From Paenibacillus sp. MBLB1832 (GTDB lineage: Bacteria; Bacillota; Bacilli; Paenibacillales; NBRC-103111), in NCBI RefSeq assembly GCF_032271945.1, contig NZ_CP130319.1, positions 1,321,001 to 1,385,000 on the forward strand: DNA of 64,000 nt, given 5' to 3'. Position numbers and translations under genes: made by a program. Position 1 is the stretch's first letter. Each line of letters opens with the position of its first letter. Of the stretch, positions 51,711-59,608 are shown piece by piece. A model generated the notes under the pieces. It ran no database searches. It was not told the origin of the DNA and worked only from the letters and a program-made list of their open reading frames with translations.

Positions 51711-52531
51711 CGAGCCCATCTTTCTGTACGTTCGGATTGAAGCTTCTCATTGTACGTCAATACGTGTGCGATCGCTTCTGCTACGGAGGCGACTTGATGA
51801 GCGGCATGCTGCTTCACATCGGGATGGGCTGTTTGCATCACGAAGCTATGCGGTGTTATGCCGAACATCGATACGTCATTAAACGAATCCCCGCAACATG
51901 CGATTTCTTCAGGTTGAAGACCGAGATGTTGAAGTAACTCTAATAACGAGCTGCCTTTGGATACTTGGTGTGGCATGATATCGAGGCAATCCTTGTCGGA
52001 TAAATAGACGTCTAGGTGATTCCCGAGTTCTTTTTCAAGTAAAGCCTTAAGTGATAATAAGTTGTCAACTTGACCGAATAAGGAGAATTTGCAGACGGGG
52101 AACGCATCCACCAGGGATTTCTCTAAGTCACTCTTTAGGATAAAAGGGTGGAACATGCGCGCTTGAATCTCATCCGCTGCTGTATTCATGGCAGCAATAT
52201 AGTTCGCGTCACCTGAACACACAAGCTGAACGGTGTCAGAAGATTGAAAGAGCCGGTATACCTTCAGCGCAATGGCGGGTTCGAAAAGCTTGGTTTGGAA
52301 CAAGGTTCCATTATCCAAGTGGATAAAAGCTCCGTTTTGCGACACGGAATGTGCTTGATGGTTAATCTCTTGCAGAACTTGCTGCATTTCGCTGTTCATT
52401 CGGCCAGAAGCCAAACAGAGGTTGATTCCTGCTTCTTTCACTTGTTGAAGCGCCTCAATCTCCCGCGTCGTCACTTTCTTATCATGATCCAGCAAGGTGC
52501 CGTCTAAATCGCTGACGATAAGTTTAATCAT
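51707..52531 (-). CDS. HAD-superfamily phosphatase, Cof/YidA type
   Basis: 274 residues. Motif I SDLDGTLLDHDKK near the N-terminus, LASGRM (motif II), the lysine in QVSKGSSL and motif III CGDSFNDVSMF; the C2B cap is in the middle. Family members act on sugar phosphates or flavin phosphates. GGAGG favours the ATG at 52531 over that at 52540. It overlaps the DeoR gene by about 8 nt and the MFS gene by 4 nt. Confidence 0.9.
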   Translation of the reverse strand: MIKLIVSDLDGTLLDHDKKVTTREIEALQQVKEAGINLCLASGRMNSEMQQVLQEINHQAHSVSQNGAFIHLDNGTLFQTKLFEPAIALKVYRLFQSSDTVQLVCSGDANYIAAMNTAADEIQARMFHPFILKSDLEKSLVDAFPVCKFSLFGQVDNLLSLKALLEKELGNHLDVYLSDKDCLDIMPHQVSKGSSLLELLQHLGLQPEEIACCGDSFNDVSMFGITPHSFVMQTAHPDVKQHAAHQVASVAEAIAHVLTYNEKLQSERTERWAR

Positions 52532-53300
52532 GGTGGTCATCTCCTCCTGCTAGTACAATTTCAACATCATGGGCTAGTAACGTTTCCTTCATTTCCTCAC
52601 TGAGCGCTTGATCGGTCACCAAGAGATCAATTTGGTCAAACCCAACAACACGATGAAACATCCGCTTGCCAAATTTGGAATGATCTGCGAGAACAATCAC
52701 TTGATCGGCATGCCCCATCATTGCTCGGACCATGTAGCAGTCTTCCTCATCAGGCGCAGAAAGTCCATCCTCCGTAATTCCGCACGTACCAATGAACAGC
52801 TTGTCGACATGATAGTCGTTTAACATTTCAATGGCTTTGGCGCCGTATACGCGATGATGTTTATTATCCAACACACCGCCGAGCATATGAATCGTTACCC
52901 CGTCTTTGCGTGTGAGAACGGCGGCCGTTTCAATGGAGCTGGTGACGACAATATTAGGCTTGGAAGTCAGCGCCGATGCTGCTTGCAGAACCGTCGTAGA
53001 CGCATCCATCATAAGGTAATCGCCATCCTGCACGAGTGCCGCGGCTGTTCGCCCAATGGTCAGCTTCGAGGAAGATTCTTCTTGGAGCCGTTGATCGTAG
53101 TTGCCGACTTCTTTAGAAAGTGTAGGAAGAATAGCGCCTCCACGCGTACGAACGATGGAACCTTGTTCTTCCAACTTGACCATATCGCGTCTTGCAGTAT
53201 CCCGTGATACATCGTATAGCTCGCAGATGAGATCTACGGATATACGCTTATTTGATTTTAAGTAGTCAAGAATGGAAATAAGTCGTTCTTCTTGAAACAA
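52524..53300 (-). CDS. DeoR-family transcriptional repressor
   Basis: 258 residues. The N-terminal helix-turn-helix (ERLISILDYLKSNKRISVDL, YDVSRDTARRDMVKLEEQG) carries the DeoR signature; the C-terminal sugar-phosphate sensor domain has GDYLMMDASTT and KLFIGTCGITEDG. The start is TTG at 53300 with GGAGGTGA ideally spaced. First gene of the three-gene operon and likely its autorepressor, given the operator repeats upstream. The effector is probably a phosphorylated sugar. Confidence 0.92.
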   Translation of the reverse strand: MFQEERLISILDYLKSNKRISVDLICELYDVSRDTARRDMVKLEEQGSIVRTRGGAILPTLSKEVGNYDQRLQEESSSKLTIGRTAAALVQDGDYLMMDASTTVLQAASALTSKPNIVVTSSIETAAVLTRKDGVTIHMLGGVLDNKHHRVYGAKAIEMLNDYHVDKLFIGTCGITEDGLSAPDEEDCYMVRAMMGHADQVIVLADHSKFGKRMFHRVVGFDQIDLLVTDQALSEEMKETLLAHDVEIVLAGGDDHHD

Positions 53301-53320
53301 AGGTGTTCACCTCCTTGACT

Positions 53321-53350
53321 TAAGTATTTATAAGCGATTATAAGTATAAA
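53321..53350 (-). promoter_or_regulatory. Three 10-bp operator repeats of the DeoR operon
   Basis: On the plus strand TAAGTATTTA, TAAGCGATTA and TAAGTATAAA follow each other with exact 10-bp period, i.e. on one DNA face, just downstream of the predicted start site. Direct repeats of this period are typical of DeoR-type operators. Confidence 0.6.
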
Positions 53351-53354
53351 ACTT

Positions 53355-53383
53355 ATTCTAATGGAAAATTAAGTGCATTTCAA
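53355..53383 (-). promoter_or_regulatory. Promoter of the DeoR-HAD-MFS operon
   Basis: On the minus strand TTGAAA (complement of 53378-53383) and TAGAAT (complement of 53355-53360) are separated by 17 bp. Transcription would start near 53348, inside the operator repeats. Confidence 0.55.
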
Positions 53384-53398
53384 TATGTTGACAAAAGA

Positions 53399-53435
53399 AA
53401 AAACGCAGCTCTCGTTAGGGAGAGTGCGTTTTTCG
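53399..53435 (-). terminator. Terminator after the FAD protein gene
   Basis: AAAACGCA plus CTCTC pair with GAGAG plus TGCGTTTT around GTTAGG; T-run on the minus strand. Confidence 0.85.
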
Positions 53436-53441
53436 CTTTCG

Positions 53442-55100
53442 TTATTTAACCGCCGCTTTTTTTCGCGTCTGCACATAGCTTGGATAGGTGAGTTCGCCGG
53501 CGTCTAACTTCCGGATTTCTTCTTCATTCCAGCCAGTAATTTTATTGTTGGCCGTGATGCCCGTTAATTTGATTTGATAATGTGCGGCCAAATACGCTTG
53601 AAGATTGCTCATTTCGGCAGGCGTTATTTCTCTGAGCTTCATTTTGCCATGAAGCTGACCTAAGATGACGCCGATGGATTCAGCGGCAAGACTGGTGTTC
53701 GGTTGAATGCGTGTGCTTCCATAAGCGATCGCGGATGATCCGACATTTTTCCCAGCGGCAAGGACATTTTCATAATTTTTAAGCAAAAAGCTGCGGAGCG
53801 GCATGCCGTATTTATCGGGGCGGCCCATTTCAATGCCCCATTTGTTGGCAGAGGTCCCTTGCAGATCAAGCGGGTAGCCGCCAATGCTGACATTGTCCCA
53901 GAACATTGTGCCCGCGAGAAGGTCGGACGGTTTCAACGTATAGTCCATCTCATAATGATTATACTCGCGAACGTACGGATAGGTTGGCAGCTCGCCGAGT
54001 TCTGCTTTTTCCCAGCCTGGCAGCGTTTTGCGGAAATGTTGAAGAATCAGTGCTGTTTCTTTCGTACCTAAATTAACCGCTTCTTGCACTGACGCTGGTT
54101 TGGCTGGATCTATGGTATACACCAGCAATGCGTTAATCAAAACCTCGCCATCACGCTGATTGACCGCATTCAGCCCGCGTAAGAAGACGCGATCATTGGA
54201 TGGGTGATACGCTTTCGTCATCCCGCTCAATCCAATAGCAAAGCTGTCACTGACACTGCCTCCGCCAAATTGTTTGGATCGATCTTCAGGCTTCAGGCCA
54301 TTAAACGTCGAATTGAATTTCTTCCAATCCACGTTCTTGAACTTCATCATCATGCCTGCACTCATGTATTCGATCTCTTTCTGACCGTAGAACTTCTCCA
54401 GCCCAGGAAGGCGTTTGACTTCCAAGCGACTGAGCAGTGCGGCGAAATCGCTGTTGTCTACCCAATAGGAAGCGGTAATCTTTTTGATTTCACTTTTGTC
54501 TGTGCGGTAGGTGATCGAAGGGATCTTGTGCATGTAATCAGGTGTCTGAATTTGCTCCACGTCTTGGATGGTGATGCCAGACTCTATCGGGATATCTTTG
54601 CTTAATTTATTCATATAGGTAGTAAATTCCGAAAGCTTGCGGATCTTCGCATTGCGGAAGCCGTCGAATAATTCTTTGGCCCGCCCCTGCACAAGAAGTT
54701 GCCCGTGCTCATCGCGCGTTTCATCCAGAAACAGCATTTGACTTTGCAGAATTTGCCCGCCGAAAGCTTGATGAGGGTCGAGGATTTTGACTTTTAGCCC
54801 TTCGTCCGCGGCTGCTCTTGCCAGATAAAGACCTTCAAGCTCGCTCCCGATGACCACAACATCAACATGTTCGGTCGGATAGGCGGATGCAATGGCATTT
54901 TCATTTTTCGGCTCCTGAACGGAAGGTACGGGTTCCACGGTTGCAATGGGCGTATCTTGATGCGTGCCAGATGAGGTCGTCGTACTTACAGTAACGCTGC
55001 CTTGTTTGAACCAAATCTTGCTGAACGATAAGCCAGAAACAAGGATTAGGAGGAAAGCCAAAGCAATAACGAGCTGAACTCGTGGATTTCGTAAGCGCAT
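53442..55100 (-). CDS. Membrane-anchored FAD-dependent oxidoreductase
   Basis: 552 residues. A single N-terminal helix (about 9-28) and a Ser/Thr/Pro linker (about 35-70) put the enzyme outside the membrane. The dinucleotide fold VVVIGSELEGLYLARAAADEG starts at about 80 (GSELEG in place of GGGxxG), then FGGQ; near the end AAGKNVGSSAIAYGSTRIQP resembles the FAD-closing motif of the FAD_oxidored family. Substrate unknown. An exported FAD enzyme with this topology is uncommon and would need folding outside or Tat-independent loading of FAD. Confidence 0.8.
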   Translation of the reverse strand: MRLRNPRVQLVIALAFLLILVSGLSFSKIWFKQGSVTVSTTTSSGTHQDTPIATVEPVPSVQEPKNENAIASAYPTEHVDVVVIGSELEGLYLARAAADEGLKVKILDPHQAFGGQILQSQMLFLDETRDEHGQLLVQGRAKELFDGFRNAKIRKLSEFTTYMNKLSKDIPIESGITIQDVEQIQTPDYMHKIPSITYRTDKSEIKKITASYWVDNSDFAALLSRLEVKRLPGLEKFYGQKEIEYMSAGMMMKFKNVDWKKFNSTFNGLKPEDRSKQFGGGSVSDSFAIGLSGMTKAYHPSNDRVFLRGLNAVNQRDGEVLINALLVYTIDPAKPASVQEAVNLGTKETALILQHFRKTLPGWEKAELGELPTYPYVREYNHYEMDYTLKPSDLLAGTMFWDNVSIGGYPLDLQGTSANKWGIEMGRPDKYGMPLRSFLLKNYENVLAAGKNVGSSAIAYGSTRIQPNTSLAAESIGVILGQLHGKMKLREITPAEMSNLQAYLAAHYQIKLTGITANNKITGWNEEEIRKLDAGELTYPSYVQTRKKAAVK

Positions 55101-55314
55101 ACAAAAGCTCCTTTTAGCGTTAGACTATATGAAGTAATTTTATCAGTTTCAGGGGGGATTTAATAGATGTTGAGAAAGAAGTTAAAAAGTTTTCTGAACA
55201 CCACCCCCAAAAACTGACAAGCTATGGCGAATCCTTGTAGCATAACCAGGAACCCTTCGCGAAGGCTCCATATCATGATGTAACCAATCATATGAATAAG
55301 GGAGAGATTTTGAG

Positions 55315-56514
55315 ATGAAAAACAATCTTATGAAAAAAGTAGTAGCAACTGGACTTGTACTTACAATGGTAATGGGCGGCGGCGCTGCTGCATTTGCTCA
55401 TGGCAATGATAAAAATGACAATAAAGGCTTTTCAAATAACTTTAACCAAAAAGGTTCTTTCAAAGGCAACACAAACATCACAATCAACATCAACTTCAAT
55501 GATATGAAAAATGCAGAATGGGCTATGCGCTACATTGCAAGCTTAGCTTCCAAACGCGTATTCGAAGGATATGAAGATGGCTCGTTCAAACCAGAAAAAA
55601 CAGTTACTCGCATCGAGGCCATTACGGCTGCGGTTCGTTTGATGGGTCTGCGTGAGCAAGCAGAATCCGATGCTGAGAAAGCAACGAAATTGAATTTTAA
55701 AGATGCCGACAAAGTTCCTGCTTGGGCAGTAGGTTACGTGGCAGTAGCACTTGAGAACGACTTGTTCACAGAAAGCGACGACAGCGTGAAGCCGAACGAA
55801 GAAGCTAACCGTCTATGGGCGACAACGCTTTTGGTTAAAGCTTTGAAATTGAATGCAGAAGCGAAAGCGCAAATGACAGCAACGCTTACTTTTAAAGATG
55901 CGAAAAAAGTTCCTGCTGGTTCCGTAGGTTATGTGAAAGTAGCTGTCGATAAAGGTCTAGTTAATGGCTTTGAAGACAACACTTTCCGCCCAGAGCAAAA
56001 CGTAACACGTGCACAACTTGCTGCCTTGTTAGATCGTACAAGCGAGCAATTGCCTGGTCAAGATCAAAACACGAGCACAGGAACAGTTAGTACAGCTGTT
56101 TACAACAATGTTCTTGGCGTGACTTCTAATGGTACTGTAACGAACTACAACTTGCACCCAGATGTATTCGTTCTACGTAACGGTGTGAAAGTAGCCCCAT
56201 CCCAAATTGCTGTTGGTGACACAGTTAAACTTCGTAAATATGAAGACACTGTTGTGTTCATAGAAGTGACTGGAACGGCTCCTGTTAGCACAAACTTTGA
56301 TGTTGTGGGCATTTTGAGCGCAACAACGATCAATGCACAAGGTAAAATTGCAACAATCACGTTAACTCAAAACATCAACGGTGTGGATCAATCCACTGTT
56401 TATAATGTAGGTGCGAACTTCACGTTGACAGGTAACCTTGCAAACTTCTCTACAGGTCATGTGGTTGAGCTTAAAGGTTCCAACCAAGCTGTTACAACTA
56501 TCGACGTAAAATAA
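55315..56514 (+). CDS. S-layer homology (SLH) domain surface protein
   Basis: 399 residues. A signal peptide ends at AAAFA (about residue 28). An Asn-rich linker is followed by three SLH repeats (about 62-105, 125-170, 190-235; e.g. FEGYEDGSFKPEKTVTRIEA and VNGFEDNTFRPEQNVTRAQL) that bind pyruvylated wall polysaccharide. The remaining 155 residues form a Thr/Val/Asn-rich beta domain of unknown role. Codon use is A/T-biased and uniform, as in highly expressed genes. Strong AGGGAGAG site before ATG 55315; single-gene unit. Confidence 0.92.
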   Translation: MKNNLMKKVVATGLVLTMVMGGGAAAFAHGNDKNDNKGFSNNFNQKGSFKGNTNITININFNDMKNAEWAMRYIASLASKRVFEGYEDGSFKPEKTVTRIEAITAAVRLMGLREQAESDAEKATKLNFKDADKVPAWAVGYVAVALENDLFTESDDSVKPNEEANRLWATTLLVKALKLNAEAKAQMTATLTFKDAKKVPAGSVGYVKVAVDKGLVNGFEDNTFRPEQNVTRAQLAALLDRTSEQLPGQDQNTSTGTVSTAVYNNVLGVTSNGTVTNYNLHPDVFVLRNGVKVAPSQIAVGDTVKLRKYEDTVVFIEVTGTAPVSTNFDVVGILSATTINAQGKIATITLTQNINGVDQSTVYNVGANFTLTGNLANFSTGHVVELKGSNQAVTTIDVK

Positions 56515-56543
56515 GAAAGTAGAAATAGAAAAAGGTTAGCTTC

Positions 56544-56583
56544 AATAAGCTCCTGGCTGCGATCAGCTAGGGGCTTATTGTTC
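56544..56583 (+). terminator. Terminator after the SLH gene
   Basis: AATAAGC, CCT and GCTG arms pair with CAGC, AGG and GCTTATT around CGAT, ending in GTT. Confidence 0.8.
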
Positions 56584-56656
56584 GTGATGGCAGCCTTGCA
56601 TAAGTTGGAAAGTGAATAGACAAACTATCCGATATCTTGGAAGGAGTGGATGGAGG

Positions 56657-56929
56657 ATGGAAGAAAGTTTGTTAACGACATTTAAGCGTTATTATGCCGA
56701 TTACAGAGAGGCTGAGGGCGTTGATGAAAGCTTCAGTGATGCGTACCAGGCCATCGCTTATCATGTCATTAATCAGACGGAGCATTACGTGCAAGAGGGC
56801 AATCTGGGAGAAATTCAGAATTTGATTCGTGAATTTAAGGAACTCGGGCTGTCTATTGGTCCTAGCAATGATTCGATTAAGGAGCAATTTGAATTAGAGC
56901 TTGTTGAGCAAGTACTTAGTGAGTATTGA
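56657..56929 (+). CDS. Hypothetical small protein
   Basis: 90 residues, acidic and helical (EESLLTTFKRYYADYREAEG at the start). No known motif, signal or membrane segment. The ATG at 56657 sits 10 nt after AAGGAG; the frame is open 15 codons further up without a better site. It lies just before the tRNA promoter and is probably a single-gene unit. Confidence 0.6.
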   Translation: MEESLLTTFKRYYADYREAEGVDESFSDAYQAIAYHVINQTEHYVQEGNLGEIQNLIREFKELGLSIGPSNDSIKEQFELELVEQVLSEY

Positions 56930-56964
56930 AAAAATGATTGAAAAGTTATTGAATAATTTAGCAC

Positions 56965-56994
56965 TTGCAACCGTTGGATGGATTATGCTATATT
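56965..56994 (+). promoter_or_regulatory. tRNA operon promoter
   Basis: TTGCAA (56965-56970) and TATATT (56989-56994) are 18 bp apart, and TGC before the -10 box makes it an extended -10 promoter. It reads into the tRNA-His gene 37 bp on. Confidence 0.65.
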
Positions 56995-57030
56995 GTAATT
57001 CCGACCGCGAAAGCGGACGGCAATTACTGT

Positions 57031-57105
57031 GGCGATCGTGGCGAAGGGGTTAACGCACCGGTTTGTGGATCCGGCATTCGTGGGTTCAAGTCCCATCGGT
57101 CGCCC
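57031..57105 (+). tRNA. tRNA-His (anticodon GTG)
   Basis: GGCGATC pairs with GGTCGCC as acceptor stem. The anticodon stem CCGGT/TCCGG-type arms enclose TTGTGGA with anticodon GTG. T-arm GTGGGTTCAAGTCCCAT; discriminator C with a 5' G as expected for tRNA-His. CCA is not encoded. Confidence 0.95.
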
Positions 57106-57135
57106 TCTGATTTTAATAAATCTCATTTATCTTAT

Positions 57136-57217
57136 GCGGTCGTGGTGGAACGGCAGACACACCATCTTGAGGGGGTGGCGCTCACAAGGCGTGAGGGTTC
57201 AAATCCCTCCGACCGCA
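57136..57217 (+). tRNA. tRNA-Leu (anticodon GAG)
   Basis: Acceptor GCGGTCG/CGACCGC. Anticodon arm CCATC-TTGAGGG-GGTGG gives GAG. A long variable arm (CGCTCACAAGGCG) marks a class II tRNA, and the T-arm is GAGGG-TTCAAAT-CCCTC. CCA is not encoded. Cotranscribed with tRNA-His, 30 bp apart. Confidence 0.95.
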
Positions 57218-57235
57218 TCCCAGCTTTACAATGCT

Positions 57236-57262
57236 GAAAGCCTTGAAATAAAGGCTTTTTTT
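57236..57262 (+). terminator. tRNA operon terminator
   Basis: AAAGCCTT pairs with AAGGCTTT around GAAATA, followed by TTTTG and more T. Confidence 0.85.
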
Positions 57263-57285
57263 GTTTTTCTTGTTAGTAAATACGT

Positions 57286-57322
57286 TAAAGGCACTCCAAG
57301 CTAAATGGAAGTGCCTTTAATC
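57286..57322. terminator. Second hairpin between tRNA operon and gntR-type gene
   Basis: TTAAAGGCACT and AGTGCCTTTAA pair over 11 bp with CC/GG inside; it can end the minus-strand regulator gene. Confidence 0.75.
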
Positions 57323-57346
57323 ATTTGTAAAGTTGCTATTACTTAT

Positions 57347-58054
57347 TCATTTGTTTTCAAGCACGGACTCTACTTTTAAAAGATGTTGCATCATACGATC
57401 TGAGGCGAGTGTTTCGTTTTGGGCGCGGATGGCTTCATAGATGCCGATATGCTCTTCAAGCAGCTGTTGGCCTGAGGCCAACTCCGAAAAAAACCACAGT
57501 CTGCGGGAATCGCCCATGCTTTCCTGCATTCGCTTCGTGAGGCTGTCCATCATTTGAATGAAGAGCGAATTATGCGAAGCTTTGGCGATCAGCAAATGAA
57601 ATTCAAGATCCGCCTCTTCAGACGCCTTCTCGTCTTCCAGCACCTCGTGCATGCGGGCAATCGTCTGCTCGAAGTGCTCCAGTTCAGCTTTCGTCCGGCG
57701 TTTGGCAGCCAATGCAGCGCAGCCGGATTCAATATATTTACGGATTTCCAGCACTTCCTGAATGGACTCTTTACGATGGAAAAAATCGCCGGATTCCAGC
57801 GGTGTTTCGGTCGGCAGCACTTTGCTTACGAAGGTGCCTCCGCCGTGGCGAATGTCAAGCCAACCCATAGCCTTCAAGGCGCTGAGAGCTTCGCGGATCG
57901 TTGAACGGCCAACGTTGAAGCCTGCAGCCAAATCAACAACGGAAGGTAGACGATACCCCGGCTCGTATTCGCCGGACTCGATTCGCTGCTTCAGTTGTTC
58001 CTGGACGATGTCCGAGCCTTTTTGAGGCTTAATGGACTGAAAGGATGATGACAT
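57347..58054 (-). CDS. GntR-family (FadR/LldR subfamily) repressor
   Basis: 235 residues. Winged helix (about 10-75; EPGYRLPSVVDLAAGFNVGR, STIREALSALKAMGWL) and an all-helical FCD effector domain (about 85-235) with the metal-binding Asp/His pattern (EADLEFHLLIAKASHN, EEHIGIYEAI). The ATG at 58054 has AGGAGG upstream. It is divergent from the GlcD/GlcF-type genes, the classical place for an LldR/GlcC-like regulator of 2-hydroxyacid (lactate or glycolate) oxidation. Confidence 0.9.
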   Translation of the reverse strand: MSSSFQSIKPQKGSDIVQEQLKQRIESGEYEPGYRLPSVVDLAAGFNVGRSTIREALSALKAMGWLDIRHGGGTFVSKVLPTETPLESGDFFHRKESIQEVLEIRKYIESGCAALAAKRRTKAELEHFEQTIARMHEVLEDEKASEEADLEFHLLIAKASHNSLFIQMMDSLTKRMQESMGDSRRLWFFSELASGQQLLEEHIGIYEAIRAQNETLASDRMMQHLLKVESVLENK

Positions 58055-58124
58055 GCCGTACCTCCTAATCTTTCTGTGGGTCCCCGGAAAGTAAATGGAT
58101 ATATACATCTATTCAATCATACGA

Positions 58125-58152
58125 TATAATACTTGAAAAGTCATCAGATGAC
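58125..58152 (+). promoter_or_regulatory. -10 box and GntR-type operator before glcD-like gene
   Basis: TATAAT at 58125-58130 is followed by the perfect palindrome GTCATCAGATGAC (58140-58152), which would cover the first transcribed bases. FadR-subfamily repressors bind palindromes of this size, so repression by the divergent GntR protein is likely. A second imperfect palindrome, ATGGATATATACAT, lies at 58095-58108. Confidence 0.6.
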
Positions 58153-58192
58153 CTGCCCACTTTTATTTGATCATGTTGAGAGGAGCTTTGCC

Positions 58193-59608
58193 ATGTTAGC
58201 TGAATCCATTCGCCAGCAACTTCGCCAAATTGTTGGAGAGGCTTGGTTTAAAGATGATCCTGAAGCGTTAGTCACACACTCCTACGATGCTACCCCCATG
58301 GTGCAAAATTTGCCGGACGGCGTAATATATCCACATACACGAGAACATGTATCCGAGATCCTTAAGCTTGCGAACGAGCATCGGATTCCGATTGTCGGCC
58401 GAGGTGCCGGCAGCAATCTTTGCGGCGGGACGGTTGCCACCGAGGGCGGAATCATTATGGTGATGAATCGGATGAACAAGCTGATCGAGATTGATCAAGA
58501 AAATCTCACGGCAACGTTTCAGCCAGGACTCAATACAAAGGAGTTCCACTTGGCCGTTGAGGCGCTCGGTTTATTTTATCCTCCAGATCCAAGCAGCATG
58601 GTGATTTCAACGCTTGGCGGAAACATTATGGAGTGCGCAGGCGGTCTGAGAGGGCTGAAGTACGGCACAACGAAGGACTATGTAATCGGGCTTGAAGCCG
58701 TACTTCCTTCTGGCGAGATTATTCGCACTGGCGGCAAATTGTATAAAGATGTAGCCGGCTACGATTTGACGAAGCTGCTCGTTGGTTCGGAAGGAACGCT
58801 TGCAATCATTACGGAAGCGACAGTGAAACTGTTGCCTGCTCCTAAATATAAGAAAACGATGCTAGCGATGTACAAGGATATTTATGCCGCGGCGAAAACC
58901 GTTTCCGCCATTATCGGTCATCAAATCATTCCGGCAACGCTAGAATTTATCGATAATCCAACTCTTCGCGTTGTTGAAGCTTTTAACAAAATTGGATTGC
59001 CGCTCGATATGGAAGCTGTGCTGTTAATCGAGCAAGACGGTAATGACATGGTGCAAGTCGAACGTGACATCGAAGCGATGACGCGGATTTGCCATGAGCA
59101 AGGAGCTGCGGACGTGAAGATCGCTAGCAGCGCGGAGGAAGCGACGAAGCTGATGATGGCGCGCCGAAGTGCCTTGTCAACGTTAGCCCGAATTCGTCCA
59201 ACGACGATTCTCGAAGATGCGACGGTGCCGCGCTCGAAAATCGCCGATATGGTTATTGAAATCAACAAAATTGCTAAGAAATATAATGTGCAAATTTGTA
59301 CATTCGGGCACGCTGGAGACGGCAACTTACATCCGACTTGTACGACGGACGCACGTGACAAGGATGAGATTCATCGTGTGGAGCAAGCGTTTGAGGAAAT
59401 TTTCGATGCGGCCATTCGAATGGGCGGCACGATTACTGGTGAGCACGGCGTCGGCATGATGAAGGCGCCTTACTTGGAATGGAAGGTCGGCGAAGCGGGC
59501 ATTGAATTGATGAAAGGGATCAAGCGTGCGTTTGATCCGAACAACATCATGAATCCCGGGAAAATTTTCGCAAAAGAATCCCGTAAAAGGCTGGTGGTTC
59601 AGCGATGA
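58193..59608 (+). CDS. glcD: FAD-linked 2-hydroxyacid oxidase subunit, GlcD/D-lactate-dehydrogenase type
   Basis: 471 residues. An FAD-binding PCMH fold (about 40-220: VGRGAGSNLCGGTV, PPDPSSM, GGNIMECAGGLRGLKYG, KDVAGYDLTKLLVGSEGTLAI) and the VAO-type C-terminal cap (about 225-460: GHAGDGNLHP, GEHGVGMMKAPYL, DPNNIMNPGKIF). It oxidises glycolate or D-lactate to the 2-oxo acid and passes electrons to the Fe-S partner. ATG 58193 behind AGAGGAG is preferred; the frame is open 20 codons upstream across the operator. The Fe-S gene overlaps by 4 nt. Confidence 0.9.
   Translation: MLAESIRQQLRQIVGEAWFKDDPEALVTHSYDATPMVQNLPDGVIYPHTREHVSEILKLANEHRIPIVGRGAGSNLCGGTVATEGGIIMVMNRMNKLIEIDQENLTATFQPGLNTKEFHLAVEALGLFYPPDPSSMVISTLGGNIMECAGGLRGLKYGTTKDYVIGLEAVLPSGEIIRTGGKLYKDVAGYDLTKLLVGSEGTLAIITEATVKLLPAPKYKKTMLAMYKDIYAAAKTVSAIIGHQIIPATLEFIDNPTLRVVEAFNKIGLPLDMEAVLLIEQDGNDMVQVERDIEAMTRICHEQGAADVKIASSAEEATKLMMARRSALSTLARIRPTTILEDATVPRSKIADMVIEINKIAKKYNVQICTFGHAGDGNLHPTCTTDARDKDEIHRVEQAFEEIFDAAIRMGGTITGEHGVGMMKAPYLEWKVGEAGIELMKGIKRAFDPNNIMNPGKIFAKESRKRLVVQR

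Noticed and set aside
55253-55264. CCTTCGCGAAGG palindrome as an operator of the SLH gene
   Set aside because: One 12-bp palindrome about 50 bp before the start codon with no recognisable promoter around it; too little to call.
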